From contig ONQH01000104.1 in NCBI GenBank assembly GCA_900319885.1, positions 1 to 6,025 of the forward strand: DNA of 6,025 nucleotides, read 5' to 3'. This DNA comes from Candidatus Avelusimicrobium ruminicola (GTDB lineage: Bacteria; Elusimicrobiota; Elusimicrobia; Elusimicrobiales; Elusimicrobiaceae). The notes beneath the pieces were generated by a model that saw nothing but the letters and a program-made list of their open reading frames with translations, ran no database searches and was not told the DNA's origin. Below are positions 1 to 5,834 of the stretch, piece after piece (position 1 is the first letter of the stretch; each line of letters opens with the position of its first letter). The translations under genes were made by a program, and so were the position numbers.

Positions 1-85
1 CGGATTATTCACGCTGTAAAGGCAGAGGGGAAATTCCCGTGCAAAAATCGGTAACGACATCAATAAAGATAAAACTATTGTTAAA

Positions 86-1423
86 TTACGAAGCCACATG
101 AGAATCTTTAATAAACATGCGAAGGCCTGTTTTTACCAAAATTTCAAGGTCCAGCATGATAGAGTGATTTTTGATATACCACACATCGTAGGAAAACCGT
201 TTAAAAGCCGCATCAAACGCATGTAAATCTAATGTGGTTGGGGCCTCATTGCGGGAATTGAAATAAGTGGGGGGGGCTTTGAAATTAAGCTGTGCCCAAC
301 CTGTAATACCTGGCTTAACGATGGTGCGTATGTTGTGGTTAGGTACGTATTTATTTAGAAAGGTATATTCATTTCCCCAAAGGGGCCGAGGACCTACAAA
401 CGAAATATCACCTTTTAACACATTCCAAACCTGCGGAATTTCATCCCAACGAAATCTTCGTAAAATTTTTCCGCATTTTGTAATATTAGCTTCTGTTCCA
501 CCGGGTTTAATCGTGCGAAATTTATATATATAGATGGGGTTTTCCAGGTACCCTACACGTTTTTGAATAAATAGAGGCGGATATCCATCCACTATGCGTA
601 CAAATATCCAAATAAAACACCCAAGAGGTATAATAAAGGGGAGCAACATAAAGGATAACCCAATGTCCATAGTACGTTTAAGCATGGAATACATGCTATT
701 TTCATGTCGGTTTCCAATTCCGCGCAGAAGCCACATGCTATCTTTTACGCTTTCACGGCTGATACGTCGAAAAATTCTTTCGTAGGCATTAAAATCGGTA
801 TCTACACACGCCCCTTTAGCAATAAATTTTTTAGTAATTATCTCCCATGCACGCGGATTTTCACGGAATAATTTACTACCAATCACAACCAAATCAATAT
901 TTTTCAAGTTATATTTTTTTTCTTCTTGCGGTGTGTTTTCATACTCTTTAATGCGGTACCCTCGGCTGGCGCGCATCCCTTTTACCAGTTCGGTAATGGT
1001 AGGGCTGGTTCCAAAGATAAGCACGTTGCGCTTGGCAAAATCCAACTTAAAATAATTTCTGCGAAAGAAGTAAATATACGCAAAATAAATAAATAGAATA
1101 ACAATTAGAACACGTCGGGGAGTGGGTAGATGCAGTTGAGGCCAAGCGGTTATAAAATAAATGACGCTAGCAGAACCCAAAAGTGTAATGAACCACGCAA
1201 TAACTAAGCGTTTGTAAGCGATTACTTGCTTGCGTAGTAATTGTACATCATAAAAGGAAAATAACCACAACACAAATGTGGCAAGTAGAAATATAAGAAT
1301 ATACACATAGAGCCGGTCTCTAAATTGAGGCCAACTAAGTCCGCCGTGGCGTAAGGATAGAATCCCCCAGGTAAGGAGGAAAAAGACGAGGGTATCTGCC
1401 AGTAAAAATATGCGTTTCGTCAT
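86..1423 (-). CDS. Polyprenyl-phosphate sugar-1-phosphate transferase (WbaP/WcaJ-type initiating transferase)
   Basis: Membrane enzyme that transfers a sugar-1-phosphate from a UDP-sugar to undecaprenyl phosphate, the first step of repeat-unit assembly. The 445-residue protein has four hydrophobic segments (about 5-24, 39-57, 73-94, 104-120), a Rossmann-like middle domain beginning NVLIFGTS (about 133), a further hydrophobic hairpin (about 255-277), then the catalytic domain. Visible family motifs are KRTMDI, KFRT (301-304), WDEIPQ with the Asp-Glu dyad at 327-328, GPRP (344-347), KPGITGWAQ (about 370-378) and YDVWYIKN (412-419). Length fits the long, five-segment class. An upstream in-frame ATG exists at 1453, but I chose the one at 1423 because it shares one base with the epimerase stop (TAATG), which suggests translational coupling; only a weak GGGA lies upstream. 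About 15-20 residues between GWAQ and YDVWYIKN (roughly 381-407) look longer than in common relatives. The donor sugar cannot be read from sequence. Confidence 0.93.
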   Translation of the reverse strand: MTKRIFLLADTLVFFLLTWGILSLRHGGLSWPQFRDRLYVYILIFLLATFVLWLFSFYDVQLLRKQVIAYKRLVIAWFITLLGSASVIYFITAWPQLHLPTPRRVLIVILFIYFAYIYFFRRNYFKLDFAKRNVLIFGTSPTITELVKGMRASRGYRIKEYENTPQEEKKYNLKNIDLVVIGSKLFRENPRAWEIITKKFIAKGACVDTDFNAYERIFRRISRESVKDSMWLLRGIGNRHENSMYSMLKRTMDIGLSFMLLPFIIPLGCFIWIFVRIVDGYPPLFIQKRVGYLENPIYIYKFRTIKPGGTEANITKCGKILRRFRWDEIPQVWNVLKGDISFVGPRPLWGNEYTFLNKYVPNHNIRTIVKPGITGWAQLNFKAPPTYFNSRNEAPTTLDLHAFDAAFKRFSYDVWYIKNHSIMLDLEILVKTGLRMFIKDSHVAS

Positions 1424-2367
1424 TAAATGTGTTTCCCGATTGATGCTGCCCACATGGCGCGCAAGCCCTCTTCTAATGTAACTGTGGGGGTATATCCCAA
1501 CGCCTCAATCTTACTAATGTCAGCGGACGATTCATGTACATCTCCGGGGCGTTTGGGGCGGCTCACCCGCTCCAATTTGCGGCCGGATACTTTTTCAATG
1601 ATGTCCGCCAATTCCAACAGTGTATAGGTGCGCCCACTGGCCACATTGTAAATCTCACCGGGCACGCCTTTCGTGGCGGCTAGCAAATTGGCCTGTACTA
1701 CGTCTTTTACACTGACAAAATCGCGACTTTGCAGTCCGTCCCAATCAATGCCCAGCGGTTTATTTTCAGCGGCCAGTTGCATAAACTTGGCAATTACCGC
1801 AGCATATGCGGAATTGGGGTTTTGCCCTGTGCCGAAAACGTTAAAATAACGCAACGCAATTGTTTCAAGTCCGTAGGCTTTGGTATAGAGTTGGCATAAT
1901 TCCGACCCGACTTGCTTGCTCCAGGCGTAAGGCGATTGACAATCAATAGGGGTATCTTCTTTGTAAGGTAGTTTCGGGTGTGTGCCGTATACAGCGGCGG
2001 ACGATGAAAATACCACACGCTTTACGCCACATTGTTTGGCAGCTTCCAATACGTTTACGGTACCTTGTACATTGACTTTGGCCGTTTCTTGTGGCTTGGC
2101 CATTGATTCGGCTACTGATATAAGTGCCGCTAAATGCAACACATAATCTACACCAATGCAGGCCTTGAGTAAGGCAGAAAAGTCGCAAATATCTCCCTCA
2201 ATAAAGGTAATTCTGTCCTTTACAAGTTCTAAATTTTCCAATTTTCCACCGGAAAGGTTATCCAAGACGGTTACTTGTTGCCCCTGACGGACCAATTCTT
2301 TAGCAATATGAGAGCCAATAAACCCGGCCCCACCGGTAACCAACCAGTGGAATCTCTGTGTAAGCAT
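1423..2367 (-). CDS. NAD-dependent UDP-sugar 4-epimerase (extended SDR, GalE/WbpP-like)
   Basis: Cytoplasmic enzyme predicted to interconvert the C4 configuration of a UDP-hexose or UDP-N-acetylhexosamine, supplying the precursor used by the transferase that follows. The 314-residue protein has the NAD-binding glycine motif TGGAGFIGS (11-19), Asp36 at the end of the second strand for the adenosine ribose, SSSAAVYG (121-128) with the catalytic Ser, and the YxxxK pair Tyr147/Lys151. RYFNVFG (173-179) and RPGDVHESSADISK (273-286) match the substrate-binding C-terminal part. The residue I align with the GalE gatekeeper Tyr299 is Ser280, as I recall for WbpP-type UDP-GlcNAc epimerases, so an N-acetylated substrate is plausible. 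Start: ATG at 2367, with AGAGGG at 2381-2376 (minus strand) eight bases upstream. It is the first gene of a two-gene leftward operon and overlaps the next start by one base. A UDP-glucuronate or dehydratase activity is not excluded. Confidence 0.92.
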   Translation of the reverse strand: MLTQRFHWLVTGGAGFIGSHIAKELVRQGQQVTVLDNLSGGKLENLELVKDRITFIEGDICDFSALLKACIGVDYVLHLAALISVAESMAKPQETAKVNVQGTVNVLEAAKQCGVKRVVFSSSAAVYGTHPKLPYKEDTPIDCQSPYAWSKQVGSELCQLYTKAYGLETIALRYFNVFGTGQNPNSAYAAVIAKFMQLAAENKPLGIDWDGLQSRDFVSVKDVVQANLLAATKGVPGEIYNVASGRTYTLLELADIIEKVSGRKLERVSRPKRPGDVHESSADISKIEALGYTPTVTLEEGLRAMWAASIGKHI

Positions 2368-2375
2368 ATTTAAAA

Positions 2376-2381
2376 CCCTCT
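2376..2381 (-). promoter_or_regulatory. Ribosome binding site of the epimerase gene
   Basis: On the minus strand AGAGGG lies eight bases before the ATG at 2367. It supports that start codon and matches the AG-rich sites seen before licD-like, tagD and the terminal GT2 start. Confidence 0.7.
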
Positions 2382-2393
2382 AAAATCTTTATT

Positions 2394-2423
2394 ATTATAC
2401 CTTTTTTGCTTATTTTTCTTCAA
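2394..2423 (-). promoter_or_regulatory. Sigma70-type promoter for the epimerase-transferase operon
   Basis: Read on the minus strand, TTGAAG (2423-2418) and a perfect TATAAT (2399-2394) are separated by 18 bases. The first four bases of the -35 box match the TTGACA consensus. Transcription would begin near 2387, about 20 bases before the epimerase start and upstream of its AGAGGG site. The position in the divergent spacer fits well, although AT-rich spacers give chance matches. Confidence 0.6.
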
Positions 2424-2452
2424 TTTATTTCTCCCACAGGGTACTCATAAAA

Positions 2453-2461
2453 TGGTAAAAT
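2453..2461 (+). promoter_or_regulatory. Candidate extended -10 promoter element for the rightward unit
   Basis: TGG followed by TAAAAT (2456-2461) fits the extended -10 pattern TGnTATAAT with one mismatch. It would place the transcript start near 2468, about 30 bases before the first rightward ORF. No recognisable -35 box lies 16-18 bases upstream. The surrounding run is very AT-rich and includes a second TAAAAT at 2448-2453, so this assignment is weak. Confidence 0.3.
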
Positions 2462-2497
2462 ATATACATATTACAACATGACTTTTGTAACCTGTTT

Positions 2498-2650
2498 ATG
2501 CGTATCTTAGTTGCGGCTCAATATTCCTATCCGGATCCTTTTCATATTACCTCTTTGGTGCAGGATCTCGTTTCCCGTGGGCACGAAGTTACCGTGCTTA
2601 CCGGTCAACCCAACTATACTACCGGCACGTTTCCTGCAGAATACAAATGA
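2498..2650 (+). pseudogene. N-terminal stub of a GT4-family glycosyltransferase (WbuB/WcaI-like)
   Basis: The 50-codon reading frame starts MRILVAAQYSYPDPF, continues with the helix LVQDLVSRGHEVTVLTGQPNY and ends at FPAEYK followed by TGA. This is the conserved first beta-alpha-beta unit of GT4 glycosyltransferases with the GT-B fold, which normally run to about 400 residues. In relatives the segment after this Tyr-Lys usually continues with Trp (TGG) and an Arg/Asn-rich stretch. Here the codon is TGA and similarity stops at once. The rest of the enzyme, including the donor-binding half, is absent from the window, so it cannot be an active transferase. No clear ribosome binding site precedes the ATG at 2498. 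Its stop overlaps the next start as ATGA. It could be a deletion remnant, a short leader kept for coupling, or an assembly join. Confidence 0.75.
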
Positions 2651-3474
2651 TGACGCAAACATTTCCGCCTTTTTCAGTATTGATGTCGGTCTATGCTAAG
2701 GACCGCCCGGCTTGGATCAAACAAGCGTTAGACAGCGTTTTGAACAACACGATTCGTCCTGCCGAAGTTGTTATTATGGTAGATGGACCTGTAAGAAAAG
2801 AGATTCAAGACGTTCTGGATGAAGCAGCTAAAAATAGTATCGTACGGGTTCTTTCGCATCCTGTTAATATCGGCCGCGGAGCGGCTTTGGCCATAGCAGT
2901 TCCCCAGTGCCAAAACGAATTGATTGCTCTGATGGATGCGGATGATATTTCTCGTTTGAATCGTTTTGAAAAACAATTAGCTGTTTTTGCTGTTAGTGCG
3001 GACTTGGCTGTAGTGGGGGGGCAAGTGCAGGAGTTGGAAGCCGAAACACTCAGTCCTTTTGCCCAACGTTGGGTACCGCTAACAAATGATGAAATTCGAA
3101 CCTATCTCAAGAGCCGTATGCCATTTAATAACCCTACGGTTATGTTTCGTAAATCGGCGATCTTGCATAGCGGAAACTTCCAACCTTTGAACTTGATGGA
3201 AGATTACTATATGTGGGCTCGCGTGGCAGCTAAAGGTTATCAAATGGCTAATGTGCCTGATATTTTAGTGGATATGCGTGTAAACGCCGCCCTGTACGGC
3301 CGCCGCGGCGGGTGGCAATATTTCATAATGAATAAAAAAGTATTTGAAAAAATGCGCCAATTGGGGCTAGTCAATACGTGGGAATATTACTATATACTTT
3401 CCGTGCGATTTGTGGTACAAGTGCTAATGCCGAACTGGCTACGCGGTTGGTTTTACCGCAGGGTATTACGATAA
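2647..3474 (+). CDS. GT2-family glycosyltransferase (AmsE-like)
   Basis: Predicted inverting glycosyltransferase with the GT-A fold that adds one sugar to the lipid-linked repeat unit at the cytoplasmic face of the membrane. The 275-residue protein has FSVLMSVYAKDRP (9-21), the donor-binding VDGP (45-48), the metal-binding MDADD (Asp97-Asp99-Asp100), NNPTVMFRK (161-169) and the ED pair 185-186 that usually holds the catalytic base. The C terminus, NWLRGWFYRRVLR, is basic and aromatic, as is common in this family where it contacts the membrane. The length is normal, so the gene appears intact. The ATG at 2647 overlaps the stop of the preceding stub (ATGA), and a second ATG at 2650 is possible. 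No ribosome binding site is visible before either, so translation may depend on coupling. Sugar specificity is not predictable. Confidence 0.9.
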   Translation: MMTQTFPPFSVLMSVYAKDRPAWIKQALDSVLNNTIRPAEVVIMVDGPVRKEIQDVLDEAAKNSIVRVLSHPVNIGRGAALAIAVPQCQNELIALMDADDISRLNRFEKQLAVFAVSADLAVVGGQVQELEAETLSPFAQRWVPLTNDEIRTYLKSRMPFNNPTVMFRKSAILHSGNFQPLNLMEDYYMWARVAAKGYQMANVPDILVDMRVNAALYGRRGGWQYFIMNKKVFEKMRQLGLVNTWEYYYILSVRFVVQVLMPNWLRGWFYRRVLR

Positions 3475-3481
3475 ATATAAT
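3452..3481 (+). promoter_or_regulatory. Candidate internal promoter before the LicD-family gene
   Basis: TTTACC (3452-3457) and a perfect TATAAT (3476-3481) are separated by 18 bases. The pair overlaps the 3' end of the GT2 gene, and transcription would begin near 3488, about 40 bases before the licD-like start. It could let the licD-like and tagD genes be expressed independently of the upstream glycosyltransferases. The assignment rests on motif match alone. Confidence 0.4.
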
Positions 3482-3517
3482 GAGGAAGAAAAAACAAATT
3501 TTAACCCGCTATCAAAA

Positions 3518-3522
3518 AGGAG
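3518..3522 (+). promoter_or_regulatory. Ribosome binding site deciding the LicD-family start
   Basis: AGGAG lies seven bases before the ATG at 3530. Another ATG at 3526, three bases from the site and in a different frame, opens only a short frame with no recognisable product. The site therefore favours 3530. Confidence 0.75.
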
Positions 3523-3529
3523 AAAATGG

Positions 3530-4300
3530 ATGAGTGCACAACTAACCCCTTTGCAGCAAAAGTTGCTGGAAAATTTGAAATGGTTTCATGATTTTTGTTT
3601 GGAACATCATTTGAATTATTACGTTTTAGGCGGAACCATGTTAGGGGCGGCCCGCCACCGGGGATTTATCCCCTGGGATGATGATGTGGATGTGGGGATG
3701 CCTGTGCGAGACTATGTGCGTTTTATTGCTCTCCTGCAACACGGGATCACAGATAAGTATATGTTGGAATCGCCTGCTAATCCCGGGGAAGGGTACTGGT
3801 ATCCGTTTGCCAAATTATACGATACTTCTACTACGCTAATTGAAAATACGGCAGCCCAAATTAAGCGCGGAGTTTATATAGATGTGTTCCCGTTGGAAGG
3901 GATGGGAGATACCCCCACGCAAACCCGGTCTAATTACCGTGCGTTAGCATGGAGAATGAATTTATTGCTGGCGCGTACAGCGGGGATCCGACAAGGACGC
4001 AAATGGTACAAAAATCTCTTTGTGCGTATAGGTCGCTTGCTACCAAACTGGCTGGTGAACAATGCCAAACTCTATACGCAAATTTACCATTTAACTACGC
4101 AAACTGATTTTGACAGTAAAGCCTACGGCGGAAACCCCAGCGGTGCTTGGCGCATAAAAGAAATTATGCCACGCGCTATATACGGAAAACCGACACTCTA
4201 TCCCTTTGAAAATATGCAGGTCTTTGGCGTAGAGAGGGCAGATGAATATTTAACGCATATGTATGGAAATTGGCGTCAACTGCCACCTAAAGTTATTTAA
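3530..4300 (+). CDS. LicD-family phosphotransferase (nucleotidyltransferase fold)
   Basis: LicD proteins move a phospho-alcohol such as phosphocholine from a CDP-activated donor onto a surface glycan; the related eukaryotic fukutin and FKRP transfer ribitol phosphate. The 256-residue protein carries the family core: GGTMLGAARH (34-43), WDDDVDVG (49-56) with the metal-binding aspartates, and a third acidic site in YIDVFPLEG (116-124). YPFENMQVFG (224-233) and the closing MYGNWRQLPP (244-253) are also typical. After LPP, relatives often continue ten or more residues with a His-rich tail; this one stops after KVI, so the C terminus may be clipped. Sixteen bases separate it from tagD, so the two are probably cotranscribed. 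The CDP-glycerol made by TagD makes phosphoglycerol the most likely group transferred, but this is inference from context; phosphocholine or phosphoribitol remain possible. Confidence 0.88.
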   Translation: MSAQLTPLQQKLLENLKWFHDFCLEHHLNYYVLGGTMLGAARHRGFIPWDDDVDVGMPVRDYVRFIALLQHGITDKYMLESPANPGEGYWYPFAKLYDTSTTLIENTAAQIKRGVYIDVFPLEGMGDTPTQTRSNYRALAWRMNLLLARTAGIRQGRKWYKNLFVRIGRLLPNWLVNNAKLYTQIYHLTTQTDFDSKAYGGNPSGAWRIKEIMPRAIYGKPTLYPFENMQVFGVERADEYLTHMYGNWRQLPPKVI

Positions 4301-4302
4301 CA

Positions 4303-4307
4303 GGGAG
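4303..4307 (+). promoter_or_regulatory. Ribosome binding site deciding the tagD start
   Basis: The GGGAG core, within CAGGGAG, lies nine bases before the ATG at 4317. An upstream in-frame ATG at 4263 would overlap the LicD-family gene by 38 bases and add 18 residues with no counterpart in the family. The site therefore supports 4317. Confidence 0.75.
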
Positions 4308-4316
4308 TACCCAAAA

Positions 4317-4715
4317 ATGAAACGTGTAATTACATATGGAACTTTTGATTTGTTACATTATGGGCATATCAATTTATTAAGACGCGCCAAGAAACTGGGA
4401 GACTATTTAGTGGTGGCTCTCTCTACGGATGATTTTAACTTGCTGAAAAATAAGAAATGTTATTTCTCTTATGAGAAACGTAAGGCTCTGCTAGAGGCCA
4501 TCCGCTATGTGGATTTAGTCATACCGGAAACGTCTTGGGAACAAAAGAAGAGCGATATGCATGAATATCATATTGATACATTTGTGATGGGAGACGATTG
4601 GAAAGGAAAATTTGATTTTCTAAAGGCCGAAGGGGTGGAAGTGGTGTATCTTTCCCGTACGCCGGAAATTAGTACCACCCAAATCAAGAAGGATTTGAAT
4701 TTGCAAAAAAAATAA
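4317..4715 (+). CDS. tagD: Glycerol-3-phosphate cytidylyltransferase
   Basis: Cytoplasmic enzyme that makes CDP-glycerol and pyrophosphate from CTP and sn-glycerol 3-phosphate. In Gram-positive bacteria this feeds wall teichoic acid; in other clusters it feeds phosphoglycerol decoration of polysaccharides. The 132-residue protein is full length for the family. It has YGTFDLLHYGH (7-17) with the HxGH nucleotide-binding motif (His14, His17), LGDYLVVALSTDDFN (27-41), RYVDLVIPE (63-71), WEQKKSD (74-80), FVMGDDWKGKFDFLK (89-103), and RTPEISTTQI (114-123), which corresponds to the RTEGISTT signature of Bacillus TagD. Similarity to TagD runs the whole length, so the call is specific. It lies 16 bases after the LicD-family gene, which suggests that protein uses its product. 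Neither a teichoic-acid polymerase (TagF/TagB type) nor any other obvious CDP-glycerol user is in the window. Confidence 0.95.
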   Translation: MKRVITYGTFDLLHYGHINLLRRAKKLGDYLVVALSTDDFNLLKNKKCYFSYEKRKALLEAIRYVDLVIPETSWEQKKSDMHEYHIDTFVMGDDWKGKFDFLKAEGVEVVYLSRTPEISTTQIKKDLNLQKK

Positions 4716-4794
4716 TTGTTGTATGGTACAAAGCAGGGGCGGAGGTTATCTTGTTTTGGTGCCGCAAAATATTTGCTAAAGAACCAGTTAAATT
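4716..4794 (+). other. Spacer with an orphan ribosome-binding-site-like sequence
   Basis: The 79 bases between tagD and the broken GT4 gene contain GGGGCGGAGG (4736-4745), a strong AG-rich match, yet no ATG lies at the right distance. The GT4 start at 4795 is 49 bases further on and has no site of its own; an in-frame TAA at 4789-4791 prevents moving that start upstream. One frame crossing this stretch is open, but I do not recognise its short product. The site may be chance, or the remnant of a gene lost here. Confidence 0.3.
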
Positions 4795-5834
4795 ATGGAA
4801 AAGAAACCTATTCGAATTTTACAAATTGTAACTAACTTAAAAGTGGGCAATGGGGTAATGTCGGTAGTGCTGGGTTGGCACGCACACTTAGATACCTCCA
4901 AGTATCAATTTGATTATTTGTATTTTGATGAGTTTCCTGTTTCTCACAAAGAAACCATTTTTAAATATGGGGGTAAATGTTATTATTTGCCGTACCGTGA
5001 TAAAAATTCATTTAAATTTGTATGTGCGGTTTACAAGTTCTTTAAGACACATAGATATGAGATAATTCACTGCCATATGCCGCGCTCAACTACTTTTATT
5101 TATTTGTTTGCAACGTTATTTGGGGTTAAATACAGGATTCAACATGCCCACCTGACGCAGTGGAGTAAGACAAAATTAGGAAAGTTACGTAATTTCCTCT
5201 TATTGCATACTTTGATTACGCATAGAGTGGGGTGCTCTTACGCGGCGGGTAAAGGATACTTTGGAAAAAAGAACTTTGTGGTTGTTAATAATGGTATTGA
5301 ATTGACAAAATTTTCCTATAATCCCGCTATGTTGTGGCGCAAAAAAATCATTCCTTTCTCATAGATGTCTTTGCCGAAGTGACCGCGCGTGACGAGTCTG
5401 CCTGTCTAGTTTTGGTGGGATGCGGCGTTTTGGAAGAGCAGATAAAAAAGCAGGTCGCTGCCAAAAATTTACAGGGAAAAGTGCTTTTTTTAGGGCAGCG
5501 ACGGGATATTAGCGAATTGTTACAAGCATTTGACGTATTATGTTTCCCTTCAATAATAGAGGGATTCCCTGTGGTTGGGGTGGAAGCCCAAGCCGCGGGA
5601 TTGCCTTGCGTGTTTTCTGATGCTATTACGTCCGAAATTCTACTGCTTCCTACATCCCGCATGCTATCGTTAAAAAAATCGCCTAAAAAGTGGGCGGAGA
5701 CCCTGTTGGTGTTGCGTGGGCAACCGCGCTTAAAAGCCGATACGGTGCAAAAGATGAAAGAATTTGATATCCGGCATACTTGCCAACACATCTACGACGT
5801 ATATTCAAAATTAGGAGAAAGTCTACATGCCTGA
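4795..5834 (+). pseudogene. Broken GT4-family glycosyltransferase (EpsF-like) with internal deletion and frameshift
   Basis: The gene reads as two pieces of one GT-B glycosyltransferase. The first (4795-5364, 189 codons) begins RILQIVTNLKVGNG and includes GGKCYYLPYRDKN (59-71), IIHCHMP (90-96), RIQHAHL (114-120) and VVVNNGIELTKFSYNP (162-177); it then runs out of register to a TAG at 5362. The second continues in another frame from about 5334 as AQKNHSFLIDVFAEV, with LVLVGCG, LLQAFDVLCFPSIIEGFPV, the GT4 EX7E motif, and a normal C-terminal helix ending at 5834. The linker between the two, which in relatives holds about 20-25 residues including a Gly-Arg of the donor phosphate site, is missing. 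The missing length must be one more than a multiple of three. With it restored the protein would be about 365 residues, normal for EpsF. The EX7E half survives but no complete enzyme can be made. A sequencing or assembly error is the main alternative. Confidence 0.82.
5813..5817 (+). promoter_or_regulatory. Ribosome binding site of the terminal GT2 gene
   Basis: AGGAG lies nine bases before the ATG at 5827, inside the end of the broken GT4 gene. It shows that the short GT2-like frame that follows begins at a genuine start codon even though the gene body is missing. Confidence 0.7.

Noticed and set aside
29..39. Inverted repeat GGGAA-A-TTCCC near the end of the leftward operon
   Set aside because: The loop is one base, the stem is five pairs, and no T-run follows in either direction, so it is not a credible terminator.
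1..85. Short open frames at the left edge: plus strand to TAA at 52-54, and minus strand from an ATG at 60
   Set aside because: Both are under 25 codons inside the window, have no ribosome binding site or recognisable motif, and cannot be told from chance. Either could be a real partial gene.
267..785. Plus-strand open frames of 63-88 codons opposite the sugar transferase gene
   Set aside because: They lie antisense to a well-supported gene, lack family motifs, and are explained as shadow frames.
4263..4316. N-terminal extension of tagD from an upstream ATG
   Set aside because: The extra 18 residues are out-of-frame LicD coding sequence, absent from the family, and the ribosome binding site fits the ATG at 4317.
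4712..4827. Possible C-terminal remnant of another gene in the frame that crosses the tagD-GT4 spacer
   Set aside because: The frame is open and includes hydrophobic residues, but the peptide is short, overlaps both neighbours and matches nothing I recognise.
5348..5791. A 147-codon minus-strand frame opposite the second half of the broken GT4
   Set aside because: The plus strand carries clear GT4 motifs including EX7E; the antisense product is Ser/Thr/Cys-rich without recognisable structure.
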